A stretch of 64,000 nt of DNA from positions 186,001 through 250,000 of the forward strand of contig JADFUC010001681.1 of the NCBI GenBank assembly GCA_019722365.1. The letters run 5' to 3'. The DNA comes from Lithospermum erythrorhizon (Eukaryota; Streptophyta; Magnoliopsida; Boraginales; Boraginaceae). The position numbers and the translations under genes were made by a program. Every line of letters begins with the position of its first letter. The first letter of the stretch is position 1. Of the stretch, positions 49,686 through 62,115 are shown in pieces. Under the pieces are notes generated by a model. The model saw nothing but the letters and a program-made list of their open reading frames with translations, did not search any database and was not told the origin of the DNA.

Positions 49686-52600
49686 ATGGAGTCCTGCAAT
49701 TGCATTGAGCCTCAATGGCCAGCTGATGAGATGTTGATGCGGTATCAGTATATATCAGATTTCTTCATCGCACTCGCTTATTTCTCAATCCCATTGGAGT
49801 TGATATATTTTGTAAAGAAGTCTGCAGTATTTCCTTATAAATGGGTGCTTGTGCAGTTTGGTGCATTCATAGTTCTCTGTGGAGCGACTCATCTCATCAA
49901 TCTATGGACTTTTAATGCGCATTCTAGAACTGTGGCAATAGTCATGACCACTGCAAAAGTTTTGACTGCAGTAGTATCGTGTGCCACAGCTCTCATGTTA
50001 GTTCACATTATTCCTGATTTATTGAGTGTCAAAACCCGGGAACTATTTCTGAAAAACAAGGCTGCAGAGCTTGATAGAGAAATGGGCATAATCCGTACAC
50101 AAGAAGAAACAGGAAGACATGTTAGAATGCTAACCCATGAAATCAGAAGTACTCTTGATAGACATACTATACTAAAGACCACTCTTGTTGAGCTGGGAAG
50201 AACACTGGATCTGGAAGAGTGTGCTCTGTGGATGCCTACACGTACAGGGCTTGAGCTTCAACTTTCATATACTCTTCGCCAACAAAATCCTGTTGGATTC
50301 ACCGTACCTATTCAGCTTCCAGTAATTAATCAAGTATTCAGTACTAATCGTTCTGTTAAAATATCACCAAATTCTCCTGTTGCCAGGCTTAGATCTCCAG
50401 GAAAGTACATGCCAGGAGAGGTCGTTGCTGTTCGTGTTCCTCTTCTTCATCTATCCAACTTCCAGATCAATGATTGGCCTGAACTCTCAACAAAACGTTA
50501 CGCTCTAATGGTCTTGATTCTTCCAGCAGATAGTGCAAGGCAGTGGCATGTCCATGAACTAGAACTAGTTGAAGTGGTTGCAGATCAGGTCTGATTTTTC
50601 GTTCTCTCGACTATATCATCATCTTTTTTATAGCTCAGAGAATTAGTAACTAATTTATAGATTATACGTATTCTTTAGCTATTCTAGTTGCTGAGATGCA
50701 TTCTTTGAAAAAAGTTGCTAAATTTTCTTATATGTATAATGTATGGTGGTCTTTATCTGGCTCGTAATCTTACAAAATTTGTGTTTGAACTTATTTAAGT
50801 TTCAATGTGTTTCCTAATGGTGTTTCGTTTATTCAGGTGGCTGTTGCTCTTTCACATGCAGCCATATTAGAAGAATCTATGAGGGCAAGGGATCTTCTCA
50901 TGCAGCAAAATGTGGCCCTTGATCTGGCAAGAAGAGAAGCAGAGACCGCTGTTCGTGCTCGAAATGATTTCTTGGCAGTCATGAATCATGAAATGAGAAC
51001 TCCAATGCATGCCATAATTGCTCTATCATCCTTATTACAGGATACTGAGCTGACTCCTGAGCAACGCCTGATGGTTGAAACTGTCCTTAAAAGTAGCAAT
51101 CTCTTAGCTACCCTCATAAATGATGTTTTAGATCTTTCAAGGCTTGAAGATGGTAGTCTTCAACTTGATATAGGAGTTTTTAACCTGCATTCTCTATTTA
51201 AGGAGGTAAGTTCACTTCCATTCCAACTATTGTTGAATCTTTTTCAAAAAAATCTGTGTTCGTATAATCATTACAAGTTTTGACTTTCTCTTTCTTCATG
51301 CAGGTCACCCGTTTAATTAAGCCTATAGCATCTGTAAAGAAGTTATTTGTTACACTTAGTTTAGCTGCAGATTTGCCTGAATTTGCTGTGGGAGATGAAC
51401 AGAGATTGATGCAAGTATTATTAAATATTGTTGGAAATGCTGTGAAGTTCTCTAAAGAAGGCAGTGTATCAATTTCTGCTGTTGTTGTCAAGGCTGACTC
51501 TTTAAAAGATCCTCAGGCTCCTGACTTCTTCTTATTGCCTACTGATGGTCATTTTTATATGCATGTGCAGGTTTACTTCATGCAACCTTTTTCAGTGCAT
51601 TCCACTGTTATTTGTTAATGCATCTTCTTATTGCCTATTGATGAGTGCTAAGGATAGTTCTCTTGAACTTTCTTTTACGTCTTTCATGTCTCCAATTAAC
51701 AAGTAATAATCAAATGATAAAACAGTTGGGTGACTAGAAGATGAAAAAGAAATAGAAAAAGGAAAAATAAAATACCATTTCCATTTCCATTTTCAAGTCG
51801 CCACAAACAATACTTTAATCTCTCCTTCCGCGACTGTGTTTTCATCTCCCAAAATTGGTTCCTTGCGTTTTCATTAGATTTGTTAAGCTAGACTTCAGTT
51901 TTGTTCAAGAATATTTGAGTTGGTACACATGCACAAACTTTTTTCTCTTTTATTACTAGTGCTCTAGCAGTAGTTTCGATTTGCATTAAAAATAATATTT
52001 CTCGTGTATTAACTTAAAAAGATACACCAGTTTAAAGAACTTGACTACTCTAATTTTGTTCAAGAATATTTGAGTTGGTACCCTTACACGAACTCTTTTC
52101 GATTTTATTACCTAGATCTAGTATCCTTTTGCATTAAAAAACTTATTTCTCTCATAGAAACTGAAAAATTATACAAGTTTAAAGAATTTGACCATTCTAA
52201 TTTTATCTGCTTTCCGGATCCTATTGGTCGTAACCTGTAAATACATTTTTAGCAAATGTTTTGATATTCTTTTGGTAAACTAAATAGCTTTCTTTACCAT
52301 CAGAAGTTTCTTACCAATGTGTTGTTGAGTTATGTTGTGGATATCTCTATTAGTGAATGATTCTGGGAATTGAACTCTCATTTGCCAGTTTCATTGCATG
52401 TATGTATGCAAAGTCAATTAGAACAACTGTCTTTGCATTGTGCTTGTATCTGAAGTTCCTTATGCCCTTTTTTTTCTTCTACGTAGGTGAAAGATACTGG
52501 ATTAGGAATTAACCCTCAAGAAATCTCCAATGTATTTACAAAATTTGCTCAAAATCAATCATCATTGTCTAAAAATTCTGGCGGAAGTGGACTTGGTTTG

Positions 52601-54459
52601 GCTATCTGTAAAAGGTAAAATCAGGTTGTGCTGACATGATCCCTATCGGTGGGATTCAGCTTTAAGTATACTTATATACAAGAACATATAATTTAAATTA
52701 TCCAGTTTACTTGGTTTCAAAAAATATTGTCCAAAATTAGGTGCTTCCATCCTGAAGAAGAATGTATTTCATCATTTGTTAACATTTTTTATTTCTATAA
52801 TCTGCTTCATGGTGTATGGTTGTCTACTTGTGTCATCAGGTTTGTTAATCTTATGGAGGGGCAGATAAGGATAGAGAGTGAAGGCCTCGGAAAGGGATCC
52901 ACAGCTATTTTCACTGTAAAGCTGGGAATTCCAAGACGTTCAAATGAATCTATGCATCCATTTATGCAGAAAGTTTCAGCAAATGAAGTCCAGACGAACT
53001 TATCCGGATTGAAAGTTCTAGTGGTGGATGAGAACGGGTAATTATTTACTTATCTCTTACGTGAGCCTTTTATGAGTGTTTTTTATAGTCTAATACTAGT
53101 TGACTTACTTTATCAATTATACTTCTCAATGAGAATAGAAATGGTTTTAGATTGTTGTGTAAAGGAAAAATAACTTTCCACGATTCCAACCTTTTATATC
53201 AAGACTTCACTTGATGCTAATTATTTTCTCCAAAGCTTTGTGAAGACAAATCCACTTGGAATTATGATTTGGTTTAAAATTTGTAAACTCAAAAACTGTT
53301 ATTCCTTTTTATTTTATTTCTTTGATACAGTTCAACAACTGCAGCAGTTCAGGAAAGGTGAGGTGGGGTTTCTTGGGAATGATTAGGGAAGTCAGTGGTC
53401 TGAGTTGTCTGTTGAGATTTGGCTCCTAATAACCCAAGAGTTCACATGTGATTGTCCCACATTAACAAATAAGGAGAGAGTTGACCACTATATAAGCCTA
53501 GGAGCAACTCCACTTAACATCAATTGGTTTTAGGATGGTGTCTCTTTGGGCTTATGAAGTGTGGTCCAGACCCATTTAATAAATCTAAGATTGTCACTAC
53601 TATATGTATAAATACAATTCTGTACGAATTAGAGAAGTATCCCGAAAATTGTTTTGTGTGTATTATCTCTTCTCCCATTTGAACCCCATCATTGCGTTTT
53701 CAAGAAATGGCGTTCCTCGTCTTTTTTTTTGTTTGCTTGTCATGAAAGTCCTTCTGATCGAGTAGCAAAGAATCCGTTCTCTAGTTGTTGACTACTGGCA
53801 GGCGGGGGACCTGTTGATTGCCCCATGTGGGTAAATTGGAAAATGGAAGTCTCAATTATGGTTTCGTTGAATCTAAGATTAGGTTTCGGCTATTGCTTTC
53901 TGGTTTTGGAACAAAAACTTCACTTTGAGTACTCGAGGTTTGAAGGATGGCTCTCTTCAGTTTCTTTATTTTTTATTCTTTACTTGCACTAGTTTGGCTT
54001 ATAGTTTCCCAAAGGAACTTCTTATTGCATTTCGACTTTCAGTTTTGTCAGCCAGCCAGCTGGTTATACTATCGTCTAATAAGCTCATTCTTTTCTCTGT
54101 GCAGGGTTAGCAGGATGGTGACGAAGGGACTTCTTATGCATCTGGGCTGTGATGTAACAACCGTATCCTCAAGCGATGAGTGTTTGCGAGTGTTGTCTCA
54201 AGATCACAAAGTTATCTTGGTAGACGTTAGCATGCCAGGCGAAGACAGTTATGATATTGCAGTTCGGGTACATGAAAGATTCTCTAACTGCCTCGATAGG
54301 CCTCTTATTGTTGCGCTCACAGGAAGCACAGACAGAGTGACCAAAGGGAACTGCTCCAGGTTCGGTATAGATGGGGTTATACTAAAACCGGTCTCGTTAG
54401 ATAAGATAAGGAATATTTTTTCAGAGCTCCTGCAGCATGGGGCTCTACTTGAAACTTGA
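49686..54459 (+). CDS. ETR1: Ethylene receptor, ETR1 type (hybrid histidine kinase), 739 aa
   Basis: ER-membrane receptor that represses ethylene responses through CTR1 until ethylene binds. Six coding exons: 49686-50588, 50837-51205, 51304-51570, 52487-52614, 52840-53037 and 54105-54459 (TGA), 2220 nt, all in phase. The start ATG gives MESCNC, placing the dimer-forming Cys4 and Cys6 correctly; the longer open frame to 49569 is leader sequence. Three membrane segments follow, with the copper ligands Cys65 and His69 (VLCGATHL). A GAF domain comes next (about 150-310), then a histidine kinase with the phospho-acceptor in [11 protein letters not shown]. Its N box is [13 protein letters not shown]1 is KDTGLGIN and G2 is GGSGLGLAI, so it is subfamily I with a complete kinase. 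The receiver domain has the acceptor Asp in VDVSMPG and the Lys in LKPVS. Length matches Arabidopsis ETR1 closely. Confidence 0.98.
51898..52205. repeat. Tandem duplication in ETR1 intron 3
   Basis: Two units of about 155 bp start near 51898 and 52054. Each begins with TTTTGTTCAAGAATATTTGA and has TTTGCATTAAAAA later and AGTTTAAAGAA(C/T)TTGAC at the end. Confidence 0.8.
53390..53700. mobile_element. LTR-like insertion in ETR1 intron 5
   Basis: About 300 bp with features of a small plant LTR: TGTCCCACATTAAC-like start region, a TATA box in CCACTATATAAGCC, then CAATTGGTTTTAGGATGG, and a T-rich end near CCCCATCA. TTGTC before and TTGCG after are only a partial target-site match, so the edges are uncertain. 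It probably represents a solo LTR or TRIM relic removed by splicing. Confidence 0.45.
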
Positions 54460-57116
54460 TGAGCAGAAAGACAATGATAAGACTACAAAGAATATTATTA
54501 GTGGAAAACAATAGGCTTATTGAAACCAACTCTGATTTTCTTCTCTTTTCTTTTCTTTGTTGGTCTTTAATTTCCAGAAAAGTGAGGTCTGGGGTTTTTA
54601 TTCGTTAATGGCTGAAGTGGTTTGGTTTTGTACATATAACATGGTGCATATTGGAGTAATACTTTAATTTGATGCAATGGTAATTCTTGATTATCTTTCA
54701 TTGGCGTTGTAACTTGGAGATTACCAATCTATCATTCCTCCAATGCAAATTTCGAGAACTAAGTTTTTGACTTTTGTAGAATTTTGGGGACTGTTGGTGC
54801 AATTAATTTGTTCATTTTACCGCTTACATTTGCCTGAAAGTTCATTTTGATTATTAGTGTTTGACACGTGGTCTAGTGATGCGCGGCCGGCATACCTCCA
54901 AGATGTTTCGAGTTCGATTCGTGGCAAGGGTATAATATACATACTTGTCGGTTTTAAATTGCATATGCAGACCTAGGTTTGATTTTTACGTGGTGTCACA
55001 TGTGATTATGTGCCTAGGTCTAAGATGTACGTTAGGAGTTGTAGATATTTGAAGATGTGCTTGTGGAGTCTGAATCTTTCCTTCTTTCGTTGACCGTTGG
55101 TATTGAGGATGTCGCCTAGAGATTTTCGTTTAGTTACGTGTGAGGAACCACAGGGAAGGTTGAATGAATCGTATTCGTTATTTGCAATTTGACATAAAGG
55201 TTTGAAGTGATTAGTAAGTTTGGTGAATATACAATTGAAGTTGGATTAGAAAGAGTCTTACATGTTTCATTGATGATGATGTTTATTGGAAACGGTAGTT
55301 GATAGATTTTATCTTTACTCTGAATAAAACTCAAGGCCAAAACCTGAGAATGAGACCTTAGGAATATGGATGAATATGATGGAATTTTTGTTGGAGATAA
55401 AGATATGTCAAAGATGTGTTGGGAATGAGTCTCTAATGTTGGATTTGGAGTTGTTAAGAGGTTGACGTATTTATGTAAATCTTAGAGTGTTAAGGGTAAG
55501 TTGAGGTGAAAATTTTGTGACGCATATTTTAAGGGTAATCATGTGATTGGGGTGTAAAGTTGTTGATCCTTAAACGTGTAAAATTAAACCTTTTGCACTT
55601 GAAATAATTGGGGGAAGAATGTTGGCAATAATTATGATAGTTGTACAAGTATTAGAGTAGAGTGATAATTAATTTAGTTGATGTACAAGGATGAATCAGT
55701 TGTGAATATGAGAATAAGTTTAATGAATCTTGTTTATGCATTGCCTTGGGTATGAATAAAGGGTTGTAATGGGTTGAAAATGAATATTATAGTTTGGTTG
55801 TCATTATGAAGAACTTAGTTGCTTAAGTTGTTGAGTATTCTTGTGAAAGAGTAAGTGAAATGATAGAAATTTTGGAACCATGCAAGGAAGAAAAGATGCT
55901 TAGTTGTATAAATAAATAAACATTTAAGTGAAATAGAAATTCGATAATGATTGGTACAGTAAGTCCGGTGGAGCAAGAATTGTTTAGAATAAATTGATTG
56001 ATATCTGCATTTAGAGAGAAACTTTAGGAGAAATTACCGAGATGATATAGAAACTTCAACACTGTAGAAGCGTATTAAGATAATAAGACTAGTTGAAGTT
56101 GTATAAAAAGAAATTACGGAATGTATCAAAATCGGAGTTATGAATCCATTCTTTCCAAGATAATGAAACTCTAAGATTGAATATATAGTGTTGATTAATT
56201 GGATGAAACAAGGATGTTAATTGGATCGAAATAGATTATTTAAGGTTTGTGATAAATAGAGAAAATTGTGTGAATTATATAACATGATTGAGGTTAGATT
56301 GAAATGAGTAATGAATCTAGGGCGATGATATTTTCAAGAAAAATGTAAAGTATAAAATATGTGAGATATAAATTTGGTGATAATAGTTATCAAATGCTTA
56401 ATTGATGATGCTGATTTAGTTAGTGGGCTTGATGCGTGGAAGAAATAGAGAAGTGATGATTTCTCGGCCAAGATGAATCTATTGTATAAAAAAAAATGTA
56501 CAAAGGAGGATATTTATTCGAGGCTTGATGAAATTTTAGAATTTAGATGAGTTGCGTAGAGTTATAAGTGTTGAATCGTAAAGTAAGATTAGTGAAATGC
56601 GAATAAATGTTTTAATAAGTTATAAGATAAATGGATCAAGAGTATGGATTTGGTTCCTTTGTCAAGAATAGATGACTGTGACATTCAAGATGATAAGAGG
56701 AGTAAGGCGTTTGGATATATTATACTATTTTCTGATCAAGTAATAACATAATAAACGTTCCAACTAAAAGATTGTGAGCAAATATTTCGATGTTGAGTTG
56801 AAGTTAATAGATACGAAAGTTGTTCTTAAATATTTTAGACGTTATCCTATGATGTTGTACGTGGAATCCCCTTAAATTATAAGAGTTGAAATACCCGCTT
56901 GCTCGGAGGAAGTTGGACTAACAGTAGGGAAAATTAGTGGAATTTAGTAGTAGAATATCAATGAGTCTTGGGATCTCATTAATAAGAGAAGTATGATGGT
57001 TGATGTATCAAGTCATAAATGGAAGTTAGTTGTTTAAAAAGAATAACAAGATGAAAACTAATGATGGTGAGTACGTTGATGTGTTAGTTTTTGAGGATTA
57101 GAAATAATGGATTACT
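54460..57116. other. Cytosine-poor degenerate region, left flank of the hAT element
   Basis: After the ETR1 3' UTR (to about 54.7 kb) and a SINE-like insertion, the + strand is rich in A, G and T and poor in C, full of stops, with no recognisable frame. The composition resumes after 62349, consistent with one old block split by the hAT-like insertion. A degenerate retrotransposon is possible. Confidence 0.4.
54862..55015 (+). mobile_element. tRNA-derived SINE candidate
   Basis: TGGTCTAGTGA (54869-54879) fits a Pol III A box and GAGTTCGATTC (54910-54920) a B box, about 30 bp apart as in tRNA-derived SINEs. The 3' limit and tail are not clear. A GACCTAGG...CCTAGGTC hairpin follows near 54970-55020. 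Confidence 0.5.
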
Positions 57117-57279
57117 GAGTGTAGTCGCCAGGTAGCGAACCGGGCGGCCAGGCAGCATTCGACGGGCCGAGGTATAGCAGCGAACGGGCGGGCGGCCCGA
57201 TAAAGTGCCCAGGCCTGACCGGTTCGAGGCCACGGCTTTATAGAGGCGGTGAGCGCACGTAGTACTAGTTTACTACTAA

Positions 57280-57510
57280 CGGTACCACGTTTGTCTTCTG
57301 GAACAAGCGTGAATGCAGATTAGTTTTAAAAGCGAGTATAGCGTTCTAAACAGCGGCTAGTTTTGTAACGTATATGTGGCTACTTGTATAAGCGTGGTAC
57401 GTTTAACTCGAAGCGGTACCACGTTTACTCTGAAATAACTGGTTAATAGCCTTAAGATTGGTAATAAGCATTAGTCTGGATTTAAATCAAGCGTTACCAC
57501 ACGTTTATTT
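57280..57510. repeat. GGTACC-motif array, left
   Basis: Contains AACGGTACCACGTTTG, AAGCGTGGTACGTTTAAC, AAGCGGTACCACGTTTAC and AAGCGTTACCACACGTTTA. These are variants of one motif in both orientations, subterminal in the element. Confidence 0.8.
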
Positions 57511-57830
57511 AACTTCTAGAAAAGTCGAAAAGAGGTCTATAAAGGGGATAATGCCTTACATTTACCATGATTCTGTCGTTTGTAAGCAAACTCAAAGCGA
57601 TAACAAGCAATCTCAAAATCTTATATTGAAAATTATATTATTGAAATTTAGGATTCTATCTCGGCGTGGAGCTTGTTCATTCCAATCTACAATCTACAAT
57701 CCTACGTTGCTCCGTCTCGGTTGGGGTATTATTTACCAACTTTTTTATAAATTGTGATATTTTTTGTTTTTAAATTAATGGCATCAAAGCATAATCTTGG
57801 TAAAAAATATTCCAAAGTGCTAGTGCTAGT

Positions 57831-59959
57831 ATGTCTATGTCTAATGATTATGTTAATTTAGAGGATGATGATCGTATGGCGAACTACCCATTTATTAACT
57901 TCTGTCTAATTATACGGATACTACTAATGAAAGGAAAAAAACTTCATGGATTTGGAAATATTTTAATAAGAGACCGTGAAAAACAAGCGGCAACTTGTAT
58001 AAATTGTAAGGCTGCTACATCATGGAAGCTTGAATTGGGGTAAAGGGGGCAGAGTCGTCTTCCTTTAGACAACTTGGCGAATTAAGTAAGATCACTAAAG
58101 ATAGTGGTGGGGAGGGTGGTACCTGAAGGAACTATTGATATCAAACCGGTAAGAACTTTTTTTAAGCGTCTTGGCTTATAGGATTGGAAACTATGAAATT
58201 GTAATCGGTAGTTCTTTTGCCTTTTAAATCAATGTGATGGATAGAGTTTCACTAAATGGATTTAAAATATCGTTAATCCCCGAGCAATATGTATCCCTCG
58301 TACTACTTTATGAACCTATGTTTTTAAATATTTTAAAAATGAAAGAGATCTTCTACGTAAAACTCTTATGAATTTGCCTTATAAAATGTGTTTGACTAGT
58401 GATATTGAGTGTCTTTGGATTTTAAACATAATGTGTAGCAACATGTCATTGGATTGTCAGATTGGAGTGTACAAAGAGAAAAATTATATATTTTAGATCG
58501 ATTGCTAAACATAACAATATTCAAATTTCCGAAGGTATACTCGCATGTGCCAATGATTACAAATGTTTTTGAATAGTGCTTGATTTCATTTGATAATCGT
58601 CCGCTAATACCGTTTCAATCGAGAAAAAGTATAAAAGAGGCTATTAAGCAGTTTTAGTGAACTTTTCATGTTAGATGTTTATATTTCCTTCGATTAGTTA
58701 CTAAAAGATGGAATAAAAGTTGTTTGGGATGAGTTTATTTTACTAATTAAGTAAAGATTAATTTTGTTGTTTATTGTGGCGGGGTAAGAAGACATGAATA
58801 TAAAAAAAAAATGGTTGAAGAACTTCAGGTAGAAGTTTAGAAATTAATTTTGGATTGTGAAACTGATGGGAACTTCGACTTACGATACTAGTTCGATGCG
58901 TATATATGTATAAGGAAGAAATCTCAGATTTTTTATGATATGCTCCGATTGGTGAGTATTATGTACGACTCATATACTAATTGGAAACATTATTTATGAA
59001 TTACTTAAGTTTTTTAGAGCCACTTAAAGATTATACTAAAGTTTTTCAACTGATCCGAGCCAAATATTCATCTTGCTTTAGAATGTGTCGTTAATCTACT
59101 CCGTTCGTATGACTGGCTTATAGAAATGATTATATTCTTTGAGATATGATTCGAATATGGAAGATAAGTTTTTAAAATATTTTCATCCTATCCAGCATTG
59201 CATATACAGGTGGTATAATCTTGGATCTTATTTAAATTAAAACATTTTAATTTCTATGTGAAATAAATATTATGGTCTTTACTACCCCTTTAATCCGAGG
59301 AACTAAAGAGTTTTTGATGTTCAAAATGGAAAGATGGAATTGAAGCGTATATGGCAATACCAATCAAAGGTATGGGCAAAGTGAGGCCACGCTGAAGTAG
59401 TATACAAAGTTTTAATGTGGCCCGCAGGTTAAAATCTGAAGTCAACATGATCACCTTAGAAATGCGTTCTGAGCTTTTAGGTGAAATAGATCGATCGCTC
59501 CATGAGGAACTACGAATGATTAACTTCAGTATTTATCTACTAACTTTGAATTGAAATTGATATAATGATAAAAATCCTTTGATATATTAAAATGGTGGGC
59601 GAGCTTAAAGGAAGCCTTGTTTCGGTCTTATCTAAGATAGCAAAAGAAATATTTTCTATCCACAATAACCGACAATAGCGATTAGTCCGCGTTTAGCATG
59701 GCGGCTGATACACTCAAAGGCGTTCAAGACTTACAAGCTCGGCGATTGGAAATATGTGTCGTCAAGTTAGACGGCCCGGCCGAGCATAGGATGAATGAGG
59801 GCTGGATCATAGACGGAAGAAAAAGATATGTTCGATGATCTCTTAGTGACATTGAAGAAGAAATTGAAGAAGGCGAAGAAGGAAGCGACCACGATAGGCG
59901 TTGAAAAAGACTCCGACAAAGAAGAAGAGTCCGAAGATGAATTAATTTATGATGATTAG
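57831..59959 (+). pseudogene. Decayed hAT-family transposase
   Basis: Pieces of one protein remain in order but in shifting frames. TSWIWKYFNKR, then CINCK, fits a BED-type zinc finger (57941-58020), with a stop right after the first piece. KMCLTSD and SDWSVQREKLYILDR (about 58385-58505) correspond to the catalytic-core phrases LTSD.W and DW.LQKRIL. HVRCLYFLRLVTKRW (about 58667-58712) matches the HVRC..H.INL block. FLEPLKDYTKVFQ (about 59013-59052) matches the FL.PF...T..FS block. WWASLKEALFRSYL and AFSM (59597-59702) match the C-terminal dimerisation region. An acidic-lysine tail and stop follow near 59958. Each match is short; their order and spacing make the assignment. Confidence 0.7.
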
Positions 59960-60114
59960 AATTGTAGTTTTGTAACCCAACCTTTTTATTGTGTGGAAAC
60001 TCATGTAAACTCTGGCCGCTGCGAGTATAAGCGTAGACTGACTCTCAAAATAATAAAATGTTCTTTATTCCATACAAACTAAGACTACATTGTTTTTAAA
60101 CTTTAATCGAAAAA

Positions 60115-60360
60115 ATGAATTAAAAAAAATGCCAAACTTTACGCCGCTTTTTAGGATTAAGCATTAGTACCGTTATAAATAAGCGGTACGTTTAATCAGC
60201 GGCAACCATTCAGTTAAGCATTAGTGCCGTTACAAATAAGCGGTACCCGTTTAATCGGAAAAAATGGCGAAGCAATTCAAACTTTACGCCATTTTTTTTA
60301 GGATTAAGCGTGTCTCCGTTTATTTTGTAACGGTACCACGTTTATCATGAATTAGATTAA
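60115..60360. repeat. GGTACC-motif array, middle
   Basis: Two near-identical units contain TAAGCATTAGT(A/G)CCGTTA then AAATAAGCGGTAC (60164 and 60213). A longer duplicated phrase, CAAACTTTACGCC then AGGATTAAGC, occurs near 60132 and 60277. AACGGTACCACGTTTATC is at about 60331. Confidence 0.8.
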
Positions 60361-60504
60361 TAGGGTTCCAAACATTCAGATTAAAACAAATTCCTCAATC
60401 TTCAAAACCAAAACCAAATTCTCTCAAACTCGATCTTCAATTCCTACATAAATCATCTTTCAATTGAATTAGAATTACATTTATATTAGGTATCAATTTG
60501 CTAA

Positions 60505-61755
60505 ATGGCACCAAAAGAGCTCCCAAAAACAAAGGAAATTGTTGAATTGCAAACAAAGAAATAGGAGGAGAGTCAACATAGTCACCACCACAATCACCAC
60601 CACATTCCTACCACAAGAGGAGAGAATTGTAGGGGTGCAATGGCCGAGTTCGAAGGGTAGGAGGTGGAGGAGTACTAAGATCTGAGGCGAGGATGTACCT
60701 TGATGAAGGAGAAATCAGGCGGTCTGGGTAATTTGTTATTTCAATTTTTAGATCATGCCAAACTTAGCACATTTACTACGTTTACTAGTAATTGGTATCC
60801 CGCCATTGTGTATAAGTTTTATGAATCCGTTCGACTACGTTATAATGATAGTGAGGGAGTGCTTGGTTGTCGTTACAATATAGATGGAGTTACGGGTATT
60901 ATAACGGAAAACGATTTAATAAGAACATTTGGTATGCTTTCGGTTGGGAGTGCGGATGATTACCCGGAAAGGGGATATGGTGCACTAGCGGCGGTCACAC
61001 GATACAAGGCGTGTCAAAGAGCTTAACAACAATCGTAGAGTTAAGAAAAGAAGGCATAGTGTATAAGAATAACTTGAATGGTATACAAAAACTTGTTTGG
61101 AAAGTCGTATCAGTATTCTTTTTATCTGATAAACATCGAACTAAGTTGTTTGCATTCGTGTATTTAAATGGTCTATATTGAATTTGCGATTGGTTAATAT
61201 GCCGTTTGATACTAAACATATGTTTAAATCAAGGGCAAGTGACCCTTGATATGGCATGATTATCTCTCATTTGTTAGTTAATATCAAAGGGGTTCCCTAT
61301 TGGAGAATGTAGATGGGTTGATTTTAAGAAGGACTCTAAAATGGGAAGGCAATCTGATGATTAGCCGGAAGTCTTTATAATGGAGACTGAGTGTGCGGTC
61401 TAAATGGGAGGTGTTTGAACATTTAGCGGATGTTCAAGATAGTGTGGAGGTTCCAGCATTGCTTGCCCCGAAGGATGGGTACCTCCTACTTTGTTGGCCA
61501 ACACCGATGAAGCGACGAGGCTTTGGAGGCGAGTCCTCCTCGTTCCCCGGATCATCCATTAGGCATGTCGATGTTGGAATCGGTGCGCTAACATGTTCGC
61601 TTTGCTTGAATAGCGAGAGCATCAAAGTTGATATGGGGCGGCTAAAGGTTGCTGAGGCGTATGATTGTGGAGGCCGGGAGCGTATGAATGTAGGCGAGGA
61701 GAGTGAGGGTAGGCGAGGGAGCAATGCGGTTCAATTTGAAAACATGTTTCCATGA
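60505..61755 (+). pseudogene. Passenger gene relic: putative plant transposon protein domain
   Basis: One frame runs from an ATG at 60505 to 61026, but with stops at 60562 (TAG) and two more near 60658 and 60676. Its core, FLDHAKLSTFTTFTSNWYP then YKFYESVRLRYND and ITENDLIRTFGM, has the W-P-x(3)-FY ... G-x-x-I pattern of the domain annotated in plants as putative plant transposon protein. A frameshift continues it: LVWKVVSVFFLSDKHRTKLF (about 61083-61142), then YGMIISHLLVNIKGVPYW near 61250-61310, the usual downstream parts. The open frame 61393-61755 may be its C-terminal extension or unrelated. It lies between the middle and right motif arrays, as expected of a segment inserted into the element's 3' subterminal region. 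Function is unknown. Confidence 0.5.
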
Positions 61756-61984
61756 ATAATGTGCTTTGAATATTTGATTATATTGATGTTAGTATTCGAA
61801 CAATTTAGTTTATGTTATCTGACTACTTATTTTCTAATTTGAATATTAATATGTTTTGATTCGCATTTGATTACACTAGAATTGTTGTTAATGTGGTATC
61901 ATTTGTTTAAATTGAACACTATTGTATTTTCAAGTGAGCAATTGCTCCCGTTTGGGTATTAACAATTTTTAAAAAGAGTCTGGC

Positions 61985-62115
61985 GTTAATACGATAATGT
62001 AAATAAGCTTGAGCGGTATTAGCATTGGTAGATTTAATATAGCGGTACCACGTTAACTCAGAATATTACCAATTATATTAACGTGGTACCGTTTAATATA
62101 AGCGGTACCACGTTA
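61985..62115. repeat. GGTACC-motif array, right
   Basis: Contains TAGCGGTACCACGTTAAC, TTAACGTGGTACCGTTTAA and AAGCGGTACCACGTTAA, in both orientations, just inside the GC-rich right end. Confidence 0.8.
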
